Origin: Bacteroidota bacterium
Lineage (GTDB): Bacteria; Bacteroidota; Bacteroidia; Chitinophagales; BACL12
Direction of reading: 5' to 3'
Assembly (NCBI GenBank): GCA_016124275.1
Contig: WGOA01000028.1
Span: 1-32,866, forward strand
Length of the DNA stretch: 32,866 bases
The notes beneath the pieces are model-generated. The model was not told the DNA's origin. It worked only from the letters and a program-made list of their open reading frames with translations, and made no database searches. Positions within the stretch are counted from its first letter, which is position 1, and each line of letters begins with the position of its first letter. Made by a program: the position numbers and the translations under genes. Of this stretch, positions 1 through 8,487 are shown piece after piece.

Positions 1-1158
1 ACGGTCACGACTGTCAACGATGCACCAGTAGCCGTAGATGACGTGATTGCCGTAGACGAAGATGGATCTGTTTCCGGATCGGTGGCCACCAACGATTCTG
101 ATTCCGATGGACCTTCCATAATCATCACCACCGTCAGCGGCCCAAGTAACGGCTCTTTAACGCTCAATCCTGACGGCAGCTTTACCTACACCCCGGATAC
201 CGATTTCTTCGGAACCGATACGGTGACCTACAGCTATTGCGATGGAGGGCTTCCTAGCCTCTGCGACACCGCTGTCCTGGTCATCACCGTCAACCCCATC
301 AATGATGCTCCGGTGGCAGTGGATGATGAGGAAGTAACCGATGAAGGCACCTCGGTTATGGTAGATGTAACTGAAAACGACACCGATATCGATGGCAGCA
401 TTGATCCAACATCTGTAACCATACTGAGCGGACCAGATAATGGAACGGTTAGTATTGATCCGTTAACCGGGGAAGTGACGTATACACCTGATCCAGGATT
501 CAACGGAACCGACAGCTTCACCTACCAGGTTTGCGATGACGGCACACCCCTTCCAGCAGAATGTGCTGAAGCTACTGTAGTCATTACCGTAGGTCCTTGC
601 TCAGTATTAAACCTGGAGAAAGATTGCGACGGAGACGGTGTAACGAATGGCAATGAAAATGAGGATGGCACCGATCCAAGTGACGCCTGTGACTTCATTT
701 TGGCAAGTGCCACTTTGGCACAAAGTCCTGATTGGTCGGATGCAGATTGCGACGGCGATGGGGTCAGCAATGCAATCGAGGTCATTGACGGGACAGATCC
801 AAAAGATGCCTGCGATTTCGTCAGCACCAGCATTTCCCAAGAAGTAACGGTTATCTGTGAAGTTGAACTCACTATACCGCAAGGCTTCTCCCCTAATGGT
901 GATGGTGTCAACGACCTCTTTGTAATCCGGGGTATTGACCAGTATCCGGAAAACAACATTACCATTCTTAACCGTTGGGGAAATGTCGTATTTGAGGACA
1001 AAGGCTACGTCAACAATTGGGATGGAACAGTTCAGCAAGGTCTCCGACTTGGAGGTGATGAACTGCCTATTGGAACCTACTTCTATATTCTTGATCTGGG
1101 TAAAGAAGCACCTGGAATCGAGCGGATTAATAAAGGATTTATTTACCTGACCAGATAA
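1..1158 (+). CDS. Surface protein with Ig-like repeats and type B T9SS (CHU_C) C-terminal domain, 5' truncated
   Basis: The reading frame is open from base 1, so the gene begins upstream of the window; the GTG at 43 is internal. From the window edge there are about 385 residues. Two Ig-like/cadherin-like repeats come first (about residues 5-100 and 100-200), each with VNDAPVAVDD-type or INDAPVAVDD-type starts and a YTPDxxFxGTDxxTY core. Next come two calcium-binding TSP3-like segments (DCDGDGVTNGNE and DCDGDGVSNAIE, about 205-275). The last 95 residues have FSPNGDGVNDLF, NRWGNVVF and NWDG, which mark the gliding-motility-associated (CHU_C) type B sorting domain. In this family the protein is exported across the outer membrane by T9SS and acts as a surface adhesin or filament. 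The PorP/SprF-like gene 50 bases downstream fits this, since type B cargo often needs such a partner. Substrate and total length cannot be known from this fragment. Confidence 0.9.
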   Translation, partial: TVTTVNDAPVAVDDVIAVDEDGSVSGSVATNDSDSDGPSIIITTVSGPSNGSLTLNPDGSFTYTPDTDFFGTDTVTYSYCDGGLPSLCDTAVLVITVNPINDAPVAVDDEEVTDEGTSVMVDVTENDTDIDGSIDPTSVTILSGPDNGTVSIDPLTGEVTYTPDPGFNGTDSFTYQVCDDGTPLPAECAEATVVITVGPCSVLNLEKDCDGDGVTNGNENEDGTDPSDACDFILASATLAQSPDWSDADCDGDGVSNAIEVIDGTDPKDACDFVSTSISQEVTVICEVELTIPQGFSPNGDGVNDLFVIRGIDQYPENNITILNRWGNVVFEDKGYVNNWDGTVQQGLRLGGDELPIGTYFYILDLGKEAPGIERINKGFIYLTR

Positions 1159-1207
1159 AAGAGTGACAAGACCGCTGTTAGCAAAACGATCACCCTTTCC
1201 ATCATAA

Positions 1208-2158
1208 ATGGCTTATAGCATGACGGCAATTAGTAGAATAACGACTATACTGAGTCTGGTAGCACTTTGCAGCCAACCAGTTATGGCACAGCAGGATCCG
1301 ATGTACACCCACTATGCCTTTAACACGCTGGCGGTGAATCCCGCCTATGCTGGCAGCCGGGAAGCGCTCACCTTAACGGCGTTGCACCGGAGCCAATGGG
1401 TGGGATTTGATGGCGCGCCCATCACCCAAACGCTCACGCTTCATTCGCCAGTCCTTGACAATAAACTGGGATTGGGATTGACCGTGATGAATGACAACAT
1501 CGGCCCAACAAATTTCACTTCCTTTTACGCTGACTTTGCTTACAAAATCAAGTTGAGTGAAAAAGGAAATCTTTCGCTTGGCTTGAAAGGAGGCGGTAAT
1601 CTGGTGAAGGGCGAGCTAACAACACTAACACTGGATCAAGGGGGGGACAATGCGTTCTCTCAGGACATCAGTAGTCGCTTTCTTCCAAACTTTGGTTTTG
1701 GCGTGTACTACTATACCCCAACTTGGTACGTAGGCACTTCTACACCAAAATTGCTGCAGAATACTTATGATGAAAACATGAGTACCAGCGTTTCCCGCGA
1801 ACAGCGGCACTATTTTGTAATCGCCGGTACGGTCTTTAATCTGACAGAAAGCGATAAACTTAAACTCAAGCCTACCGCATTTGTCAAAGTCACAGAGTCT
1901 GCTCCAGTGCAAGCAGATCTAACTGCCATGTTTATTCTATACGACAAGGTAGAATTGGGTGCTATGTACCGCACCGGTGACGCACTAGGCGTGCTCCTCG
2001 GCTACGATCTGACGCCTCAATTCCGCGTAGGGTATTCCTACGACTTCTCGTACGCTAACAAAACGACTCAGTACAATGGAGGGTCGCACGAAATTATGGT
2101 TCGCTATGATTTTGTCTTCAAAAATCAGGGCAAAATCGTTTCTCCACGTTACTTCTGA
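1208..2158 (+). CDS. PorP/SprF family type IX secretion outer-membrane protein
   Basis: The 316-residue product begins with a signal peptide ending near MAQQDPMYTHYAFN. The mature start has the family pattern: QDPMYTHY, then NTLAVNPAYAGS, then a run of amphipathic beta strands to the C-terminus (VRYDFVF), as expected for an outer-membrane barrel. PorP/SprF proteins associate with the T9SS and, in gliding Bacteroidota, help export and attach large type B cargo such as SprB. It sits directly behind a type B cargo gene and 78 bases before an OmpA/PD40 gene, so the three probably form one operon. The first ATG is used; an in-frame ATG at 1220 would shorten the n-region and is equally possible. 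It should be called PorP/SprF-like, because this family has many paralogues and the essential PorP cannot be told apart by sequence alone. Confidence 0.9.
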   Translation: MAYSMTAISRITTILSLVALCSQPVMAQQDPMYTHYAFNTLAVNPAYAGSREALTLTALHRSQWVGFDGAPITQTLTLHSPVLDNKLGLGLTVMNDNIGPTNFTSFYADFAYKIKLSEKGNLSLGLKGGGNLVKGELTTLTLDQGGDNAFSQDISSRFLPNFGFGVYYYTPTWYVGTSTPKLLQNTYDENMSTSVSREQRHYFVIAGTVFNLTESDKLKLKPTAFVKVTESAPVQADLTAMFILYDKVELGAMYRTGDALGVLLGYDLTPQFRVGYSYDFSYANKTTQYNGGSHEIMVRYDFVFKNQGKIVSPRYF

Positions 2159-2236
2159 TCGTTTGCAACAAGCAAACCATCAACGCCGTCAAGAAACCGA
2201 GAATTCCCTTCGACCCAAACCGGAAAATAGAACCCG

Positions 2237-4480
2237 ATGAGATATTCGATTTTAATGCTGTTGGTTTCTCTGAGCGCACTATCCTTTGCGCAGAGTAGCT
2301 CCAGAGAGAAAAAGGCAGATCACCTGTTTGAAGCGTATTCCTATTTCACCGCCATTGATCAATACGCGTCCATGGACACGCTGTCTATATCGGCTATGCG
2401 AAATCTGGCGTGGAGTTATCTCAACACACAACAGGTTGAAAAAAGTGCAGAGGTGTTTTCTGCGCTGGTACAAACCGGCGAAGCAAGTTTAGAAGATATT
2501 TACAATTATGCATTTGCGCTCAAAGCTACTGGCGCATACGACCAGAGTGCGCTTTTGATGGAAAAATTCAGTATCCAGTCCAGCTCAGACCTAAGAGCAA
2601 AGAGTTATAAAAGCGAATCGGGTTCCCTCTCCGAGTTACTTAAAGATGAAGGTCATTACACAATAGCTAATCTCGACATCAATTCTGCGGAACAGGATTT
2701 CGGCCCAGCATACTATATGGGAGGAGTGGTCTTTGCCAGCACCCGAGAAAACATCTCTGGGATAGCCCGCCGATACAATTGGAACAATAAACCCTTTCTG
2801 GATTTGTATACAGCTAACGTCCTGGATAAGCAACTTTCAAGCCCTCTCCCCTTCTTGCCATCAATCAATAAAAAATACCATGAGGGACCTGCATCCTTTA
2901 CTGCTGATGGCAATACAATGGCCTTTACCCAAAACAACTATGAAGGAAAAGGCGAAGACGGCAGCATCAAACTGAAAATCTTCTTTGCTACTAAAAGCGG
3001 AGACGGAGTTTGGTCAGCACCTATTCCTTTCAAGCTCAACAGCCATTCCTATTCTGTGGGTCATCCATTCTTAACCGCCAATGGCAAGCGGTTGTACTTT
3101 TCCAGTGATATGCCTGGCGGTTTTGGTGGCGTTGACCTCTATCGGATTGACCAAGGCGAAGATGGCACTTGGGGCGAACAGGTAAATCTTGGTTCTGCGA
3201 TCAATACAGAGGGAGATGAAATGTTTCCATTTTATGCAGAAAGTAAACAGACCCTATGGTTTGCAAGCAACGGTCATTTTGGCTTAGGAGGGCTTGACCT
3301 GTTTGTAGCAGCTGTTACCGGTGATCAGCAATACGCTGGCGTGATCAACGCAGGAAGCCCTTTGAACACTCGGTTCGACGATTTCGCGATGATCACGGAT
3401 CAAGATATGCGAACAGGATTCTTCTGCTCTAACCGCGAAGGGGGGAAAGGTGATGACGACATTTATTCCGTACAACTCCATAAGCCCTTCCTATCGGGAA
3501 AAATCATTACCGGTCAAGCCCGTAGCAAAGCTGGCGAAACATTAAGTGGTGTTGAAGTTATTCTAATGGATGAATCCGGAGTCCAGGTGAGCTCGGCTAT
3601 AACTGGCCCAGATGGTACCTATCAGTTCTCCGTGGAATCCAACAAAAACTTCCGGTTGCAAGGAGTAAAATCCGCGTATTACGAAGGAAAAAATACGGTA
3701 TCCACCAAAACAGAAATAGCCAAGGTAACGGCTGATCTGGTATTGGAGAAAATACCCAGCTTCTCGCTTTATGCGTTGGTGACCAACAAGAAAACAGCCG
3801 AACCGCTGCCAGGAGTCCGGATGACCATTCGAAACAATCGCACCAATACAACAGAAGAATTCACTACAGAAAATGGCGGTGAATACCGAAAATCGCTGGA
3901 AGCCATCCGCGTAAATGACCAGGTGGACTATACGTTTACCTTGGCCAAGGAAGGCTTCTTTACCAAGACCCTGAATTACTTGGAAACCATGAGTCAGCCC
4001 GGGCAATACGATGTGCACATTAAACTCGATTTTGCCCTGGATCCTTTAGTGGACGATCTCTCTAAACTGGTCACTATTAGTCCAATCAATTTTGATCTGA
4101 ACAAGTTTGATATCCGCGCGGATGCCGCAGCAGAGCTGGATAAAATCGTGGTTATCATGAACCAGTACGAAGACATGGTAGTAGAATTAGGATCGCATAC
4201 AGATTGCCGGGGAAGCATTAAATACAACGAGCAACTTTCTGATAAGCGCGCAAAGGCATCCGCGGCTTACATTAAGGAGCGTATCACTAATCCGAATCGT
4301 ATTTATGGTAAAGGATATGGTGAATCCAAATTGCTCAACAACTGCGCATGCGAAGGTGCTGAAAAATCAACATGTCCCGAAGAGGAGCACCAATTGAATC
4401 GCCGCACTGAATTCAAAGTTATCAGTACCGGCGACGACAAACTGAACATCGACAATAAGAGCACACAGTCCTTTGACTAA
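2237..4480 (+). CDS. OmpA-family protein with TPR, PD40 and carboxypeptidase-regulatory-like domains (PorE-like)
   Basis: The 747-residue product has a signal peptide (about 1-18, ending LSFAQ), TPR-like helices (about 25-115), PD40 beta-propeller repeats (about 160-410, e.g. LYFSSDMPGGFGGVDLYRID), a carboxypeptidase-regulatory-like domain (about 425-500) with a possible second Ig-like fold after it, and a C-terminal OmpA peptidoglycan-binding domain (about 635-747). The OmpA core is canonical: SHTDCRG near 653-659, LSDKRAKA, GKGYGES and LNRRTEF. The order matches PorE-type proteins thought to link the T9SS to peptidoglycan at the periplasmic side. It is the third gene of the cargo/PorP/OmpA trio. 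The last 20 residues (about DDKLNIDNKSTQSFD) extend past the usual domain end. The role as anchor for the upstream adhesin system is inferred from family and position. Confidence 0.88.
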   Translation: MRYSILMLLVSLSALSFAQSSSREKKADHLFEAYSYFTAIDQYASMDTLSISAMRNLAWSYLNTQQVEKSAEVFSALVQTGEASLEDIYNYAFALKATGAYDQSALLMEKFSIQSSSDLRAKSYKSESGSLSELLKDEGHYTIANLDINSAEQDFGPAYYMGGVVFASTRENISGIARRYNWNNKPFLDLYTANVLDKQLSSPLPFLPSINKKYHEGPASFTADGNTMAFTQNNYEGKGEDGSIKLKIFFATKSGDGVWSAPIPFKLNSHSYSVGHPFLTANGKRLYFSSDMPGGFGGVDLYRIDQGEDGTWGEQVNLGSAINTEGDEMFPFYAESKQTLWFASNGHFGLGGLDLFVAAVTGDQQYAGVINAGSPLNTRFDDFAMITDQDMRTGFFCSNREGGKGDDDIYSVQLHKPFLSGKIITGQARSKAGETLSGVEVILMDESGVQVSSAITGPDGTYQFSVESNKNFRLQGVKSAYYEGKNTVSTKTEIAKVTADLVLEKIPSFSLYALVTNKKTAEPLPGVRMTIRNNRTNTTEEFTTENGGEYRKSLEAIRVNDQVDYTFTLAKEGFFTKTLNYLETMSQPGQYDVHIKLDFALDPLVDDLSKLVTISPINFDLNKFDIRADAAAELDKIVVIMNQYEDMVVELGSHTDCRGSIKYNEQLSDKRAKASAAYIKERITNPNRIYGKGYGESKLLNNCACEGAEKSTCPEEEHQLNRRTEFKVISTGDDKLNIDNKSTQSFD

Positions 4481-4549
4481 CAGATAATCAACAAATGGCC
4501 TTGGGAGAGTTTTCTAATTGGAGAAAAAAACTAGCTAATTTAAATAAAC

Positions 4550-4568
4550 TATTTTATAATATAAAATA
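4550..4568. terminator. AT-only inverted repeat between convergent genes, possible bidirectional terminator
   Basis: TATTTTATA and TATAAAATA form a perfect 9-base inverted repeat around a single A. It lies in the 100-base gap between the stop of the OmpA/PD40 gene (plus) and the stop of the T9SS cargo gene (minus). The position suits a shared terminator. However, an all-AT stem with a one-base loop is weak, and there is no classic GC stem plus T-run, so the role is uncertain. Confidence 0.35.
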
Positions 4569-4580
4569 CTGAATTAAACC

Positions 4581-5438
4581 CTAACGCCCAACCACCATCC
4601 GCTGCCGCGATAACCGCTCCGCGCCGTGCTGCAGCACGACCGTGTACATACCGGGGGAAAGGTCGCCTACCTCCAGCAACACCCGTCCAATGCTCTGCGG
4701 CGTTTCGCCCTGCAACGCCACCCGACCGCCCATGCCGATTAGCTGGTAGGTGGTTGCTTCGTTTGCTTGCGTCGGCTCAACCCGCCACAACAAATGCAAT
4801 TGGTCCGAAGCCGGGTTAGGGTAAACCTGGAGGTTATCATCCAGGCTGAGGGGAACAGGCGGCACACCGATTCCGATACCCAAAGTATCGCAGCCCGGGA
4901 TCAGGCAGCCCATGCTGTCCAGCTTCAGCAGCCAGGCCCGCGCTTGGCCGTTGATGCGGATGTTCCTGCCGCAAGCCAGGTAGCCGCCATCGGCCGTTTG
5001 AATGACGTCGTATAACTCACTGTTGTAATCGTAATTGTCTGGGGCATAATACTCCCGGTACCAGTTACGGTTGCCACTGCTGTCCACGCTGATGATGTGC
5101 CCACGAATGGCGTTGACGGTGTCTTGGCGGGGGTGGTTGAAGAACCCCACACTGACTAAATTGCCACTGTTTGTTTCAACTATATTGCTGAACGCATGAA
5201 AGTCACTGTACTCTAAATAATGCCTCCACATAAATTCACCAGTCGCTTTAACCTTTGAAAGAAAATAAGAGAAACTAAACTCGCTAGGTATAATCAAAGT
5301 ATCATAGCAACCAATCATGGAAATAGAGCCATCCCTTGTAGTTTGGATATGTCCTGCACAGTACTCCCCAGGTCCGGCATAGGTAACCTCTGATAGAACA
5401 TTCAATGCGGTATCTAACGTCATCAAGCGAGATTCCAT
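4581..5438 (-). CDS. T9SS type A cargo protein, C-terminal part of a frameshifted gene
   Basis: This frame encodes the second part of a secreted protein: repeated TxDGG-type blades (e.g. QTADGGYLACGRN, AWLLKLDSMGC) and a type A sorting domain (VYPNPASDQLHLLW at the start, GMYTVVLQHG near the end). It has no signal peptide. The upstream frame (5423-6121) supplies the signal peptide and the first blades, and stops just after this frame opens. The two overlap by 16 bases and differ by -1. One extra T near 5424 would join them smoothly as ...DGKWNLALMTLD..., so this is most likely one gene of about 510 codons broken by a 1-base deletion or a sequencing error. Starts at the ATG at 5438 are unlikely to give an exported product. 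Confidence 0.75.
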   Translation of the reverse strand: MESRLMTLDTALNVLSEVTYAGPGEYCAGHIQTTRDGSISMIGCYDTLIIPSEFSFSYFLSKVKATGEFMWRHYLEYSDFHAFSNIVETNSGNLVSVGFFNHPRQDTVNAIRGHIISVDSSGNRNWYREYYAPDNYDYNSELYDVIQTADGGYLACGRNIRINGQARAWLLKLDSMGCLIPGCDTLGIGIGVPPVPLSLDDNLQVYPNPASDQLHLLWRVEPTQANEATTYQLIGMGGRVALQGETPQSIGRVLLEVGDLSPGMYTVVLQHGAERLSRQRMVVGR

Positions 5439-6121
5439 TTGCCATCAACGAAGTAATCATTACGCGCTGGCGCTGTGATCAACCTCCCGCCCGGCAGCGT
5501 ATCTAAACCAGCGGTGATTTCAAACACATTCTGTCCTATGGTGGTATCGCGCAACACATTGCCTGCAGTGTCCAATTGCACAAACCATAAATCCTGGCTC
5601 TCCAAAAAAGAAGGGCGGCTGTAACCCGCGGCATAGATGTACTGATCCCGCCAGCAGGTCAACCCCAACAGCTCTTCCTGCGGTTCATGATCCAAATAAA
5701 TCTCACGGTGTATCCCCAGCGTGTCGTCAATGGCCAAGATCAAGCCCGCGGATGGGCCCACACCTGACGTAACCCCCATACAGGCTACGTAATAATATTC
5801 CCCGCATTTTCTGATGGTTCCTAACCGTTCAGCAGCAATACTCATGGTATCGTTACTTAACGTTCGTTGTTTGAGAAGCTCGCCACTCTTGCTGACTAAG
5901 GATAAAAATATGATCTGCTTACTCAGCAAACTGTCGCGACCGCTTCCGATTATTATATATGTAGAATCAAGCTCGACAGCGTCCGTAAAACCTTGTAACA
6001 CGGATGATTCAAACGGATAAAACTTCGAAAACGTCTGCTGAGCCTGAGTCCGAAACAGACTCAGCATAAGCAGCGTAGTCAACGCAAACAACCTACTGGT
6101 GGTGTATAAAACGGACTGCAT
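5423..6121 (-). CDS. T9SS type A cargo protein, N-terminal part of a frameshifted gene
   Basis: The 232-residue product starts with a clear signal peptide (MQSVLYTTSRLF, hydrophobic core LTTLLMLSLF, then RTQAQQ). It continues into repeats of about 50 residues of the kind seen in beta-propeller-like secreted proteins (EYYYVACMGVTSG, DQYIYAAGYSRPS, LWFVQLDTAGN). It ends abruptly at NDYFVDGKWNLA in mid-repeat with no sorting domain. The missing half is in the -1 frame directly downstream (4581-5438). The start ATG lies inside the 3' end of the previous minus-strand gene (29-base overlap), which suggests the cargo genes were co-transcribed. As it stands the product would reach the periplasm but lack the T9SS signal. 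Confidence 0.75.
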   Translation of the reverse strand: MQSVLYTTSRLFALTTLLMLSLFRTQAQQTFSKFYPFESSVLQGFTDAVELDSTYIIIGSGRDSLLSKQIIFLSLVSKSGELLKQRTLSNDTMSIAAERLGTIRKCGEYYYVACMGVTSGVGPSAGLILAIDDTLGIHREIYLDHEPQEELLGLTCWRDQYIYAAGYSRPSFLESQDLWFVQLDTAGNVLRDTTIGQNVFEITAGLDTLPGGRLITAPARNDYFVDGKWNLA

Positions 6122-6812
6122 CGCGTTGGTCTATACCCTCCAGGCGAACCGTGTAAACGCCATTTGGGTACTTGGTTAAATCAAAGTAAATCATCTCTCC
6201 AGCCCGAAGCAGCTGCGAAGCCAAACGCTCCCCCTGCATGCCCATCAACTCCACAAAACCCGTTTGCTCCGCTTCAAAAGTGCCCAAAACATAGACAATG
6301 TCGCCCGCAGGATTGGGAAACACTTGCAAAACGTGCGGCACCACTTCGCCCGTCCGAGAAAAATCAACCGGTACCGTTTCGATGTCGTCAGGAATCGGGT
6401 CAAATTCTTCATCAAATCGCTCGCCAGTTACGCGCTCCAGCAGGTTCAGCGCCCAAACGCCGGCCTGATGTTCTTTGCTGCCCAACGATCGCAAGAACGT
6501 TAAAGATGCCTCATCAAGGCTATCCATGTCCGTTCTAGTGGTGTCCAATCGAAACTGCATGTAATCAAGATACGCCTGGTTCTGTGGTTCATCCAACTTC
6601 AGACCACGCTGAAGGGTCTGTATAGCGCTATCCGGTTGGCCGGATGTTGCAAACAGATGACTGCGGAACTTGATGAGGGAAGCGCGGCTCTCTTTGGCTA
6701 AAAGCTCTATCGCAGAATCCACTTGATTGGTATTGAGCCATTCCTTGCTTATGTCAAGCAACACTCTAATGATTTCATTTTTATAAGAATTTATAAGTAC
6801 ATCTACCCCCAT
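6093..6812 (-). CDS. T9SS type A sorting-domain protein lacking its N-terminal region (remnant)
   Basis: The 239 residues from the ATG at 6812 hold helical TPR-like segments (VDSAIELLAKESR, PDSAIQTLQRGLKL) and a linker, then a type A sorting domain (LQVFPNPAGDIVYVLG ... YPNGVYTVRLEG). There is no signal peptide, which a T9SS substrate needs. The helical tail followed by a sorting domain resembles the C-terminal end of longer secreted parallel beta-helix proteins of Bacteroidota, so this is probably a 5'-deleted remnant; that comparison is from memory of the family. The frame is open back to an ATG at 6884, but those extra 24 residues overlap the preceding gene and are basic and unconvincing. 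The overlap with the gene before (32 bases) and the gene after (29 bases) indicates a compact operon. Confidence 0.6.
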   Translation of the reverse strand: MGVDVLINSYKNEIIRVLLDISKEWLNTNQVDSAIELLAKESRASLIKFRSHLFATSGQPDSAIQTLQRGLKLDEPQNQAYLDYMQFRLDTTRTDMDSLDEASLTFLRSLGSKEHQAGVWALNLLERVTGERFDEEFDPIPDDIETVPVDFSRTGEVVPHVLQVFPNPAGDIVYVLGTFEAEQTGFVELMGMQGERLASQLLRAGEMIYFDLTKYPNGVYTVRLEGIDQRDAVRFIHHQ

Positions 6813-7776
6813 GATCGAAGTAGATGGACAATAGTTTGATGGTCTGATTTTCAGGCACAGCGATCGCCGACTGATACCCGGCATTACCGTACCCGGTATC
6901 TAAAAGACGGCCATAGGCATCATGGATAGTCCAATTAAACCGTTCACCTTGACAACAGAGAGCTTCCAGCGATAAAATGCTCCCTTCACGTTTAAACGAA
7001 CAAATCTCGCTTTGGTGAGGTGTATGGGGCGATTCAGCAAAATTTACTACTTCAGGCCAATCTGTTTTATAAACTGTGTCGCACGCATACGTACTATCCG
7101 TTAACTGATAAAGCAAATTGTCTTCGGAGTCTGTTACACATATTATTCTTCTAGTCCTAGGTCCGAAAAAGGTGATAGTTGTGAAGTCCGTTGCATTAAA
7201 GCCAAGCGATGATCCTATTCCTTCTATATGGTAGATAGTATCGACCAACTCGTGGTCTCCAGCGGGACAAGTAAAATTTATATTCCTATAGGCTAAGATG
7301 CCAATCCTTTTTCGCATCACCCCAAATACACTTACTGTATCAACACTAACTACTTCGCATACATTATAAAATGAGCAAATCCCTGGATTGGCGTATACGA
7401 ATACTCTGTCATCAATAAACTCTCCTATAGATAATTTAAAATCATATATTAAAGTATCTTGATTTACAAAAAATAATGGATAAAGCCACTGGTAAATTTT
7501 CTGTTCTGCTGTGTCCTCTCGGAGGAAAATGTCCCCTTCCGGGAATTCGAGGGAAGGCGGAGATTCTGTCCTAAGTATTTTATATGAAGTACCGCTAATT
7601 AAAGTATCGCCCATTACCGTATAACTAACCGATATAGAATATATACTATCAAATGCCGGGTCTTCCAAGCCAAAACAACCTACATATTGGTATTCCATCA
7701 TCTGCCACTTTTTTCCTTCCTCCAACATGGGTTTGTAACCCCCGTACTGGGCTTTAGCTGAGAGTCCTAGACACAA
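6781..7776 (-). CDS. T9SS type A cargo protein with a stop codon inside its signal peptide
   Basis: The frame from 7776 (TTG) encodes 331 residues. They form a secreted-type body with many beta strands, several cysteines and a C-terminal sorting-like domain (IHDAYGRLLDTGYGN ... SIYFDHGGRCTYKFL). The natural start is the ATG at 7800, which reads MKNII, then TGA at 7783-7785, then IILCLGLSAKAQ. This is a perfect signal peptide apart from the in-frame stop, and a change from TGG (Trp) would explain it. The gene is therefore either a recent nonsense mutant or carries a sequencing error. Starting at TTG 7776 would leave a shortened, probably non-functional signal. The sequence is AT-richer than the rest of the window. 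The function of the body is unrecognised. Confidence 0.6.
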   Translation of the reverse strand: MCLGLSAKAQYGGYKPMLEEGKKWQMMEYQYVGCFGLEDPAFDSIYSISVSYTVMGDTLISGTSYKILRTESPPSLEFPEGDIFLREDTAEQKIYQWLYPLFFVNQDTLIYDFKLSIGEFIDDRVFVYANPGICSFYNVCEVVSVDTVSVFGVMRKRIGILAYRNINFTCPAGDHELVDTIYHIEGIGSSLGFNATDFTTITFFGPRTRRIICVTDSEDNLLYQLTDSTYACDTVYKTDWPEVVNFAESPHTPHQSEICSFKREGSILSLEALCCQGERFNWTIHDAYGRLLDTGYGNAGYQSAIAVPENQTIKLLSIYFDHGGRCTYKFL

Positions 7777-7800
7777 TATGATTCATATTATATTTTTCAT

Positions 7801-8193
7801 ATTAATTAATATTTAATATAGGTAATCTACTGCGAACTGACTTCTAGTTTTCAGGAGCTGCGAACTTTTACCCAATTTGAGCATAGGGAGAATACCGGTT
7901 TTTGGGGCATTTGGTGAAGACAGCACTGTAAACGTTGAGGAATTGCTTTGTTTGTCCCTAAAACTATAGATAACTTCTGAGAATTATCATAAATTGCCAT
8001 ATAGGCTAAAAGTCATGAAATTTAAAAATATTAAAATTATATTCTAATTAAAAATACGCTCACAATGCTATAAATTAAACTGTTGTAACATAACTATACA
8101 GCTCTTCCGTAATTCAATTAGGTTTATTCTTTAGAGAACAACTATAATTTCTCCTGAGAATACAAATCTGTCAAGGGAAAAAATACCCCCCCC
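7801..8193. other. AT-rich gene-free stretch
   Basis: No convincing reading frame was found on either strand in this 390-base gap between the damaged T9SS cargo gene and the DUF721 gene. It is markedly richer in A+T than its flanks, with runs such as attaattaatatttaatata. A weak minus-strand match to the -7 element (TAGTTTTA at 7966-7959) is the only promoter-like signal. The cargo operon promoter must lie here if the genes are still transcribed. Confidence 0.5.
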
Positions 8194-8487
8194 TCACCCA
8201 ACCACCACCCGCTTCACCACCTCACCGCCCAATTCTTCGTTGATCTTGCTGCGCAAAGCTTCCGTGCTGTAGCGGAACTGGTCGCGCATGGGGGCGGAGG
8301 AAAAGCGGAGGCGCAAAATGCCTTTGCTGAGCTTGATTTCGTCGGTGTAACGGGCTACGGCCGGCCCCATCATATCGGGCCAGCGCTGCTGCAACTGCAC
8401 TTCGACCAATTTATCTTCTAATCGGTAGTCCTGGAAAACGGCGCGGAGGATGTCCCGGACGCTCTGGTCATTTTGTCGGCGAATCAC
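8194..8487 (-). CDS. DUF721 (DciA-like) domain protein
   Basis: The 97-residue protein consists almost wholly of a DUF721 domain: an N-terminal helix (SVRDILRAVFQDYRL), the WPDMMGPAVARYT segment, and the strand KGILRLRFSSAPMRDQFRY. DciA-type DUF721 proteins help load the replicative helicase in bacteria that lack DnaC or DnaI; in Bacteroidota this short form is commonly next to recF, as here. The start is a GTG at 8487: a TAA stop lies in frame four codons upstream and no ATG is available. A Shine-Dalgarno site is not evident. The gene follows recF on the same strand after 125 bases, so co-transcription is plausible. Its function in this short form is inferred. Confidence 0.85.
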   Translation of the reverse strand: MIRRQNDQSVRDILRAVFQDYRLEDKLVEVQLQQRWPDMMGPAVARYTDEIKLSKGILRLRFSSAPMRDQFRYSTEALRSKINEELGGEVVKRVVVG

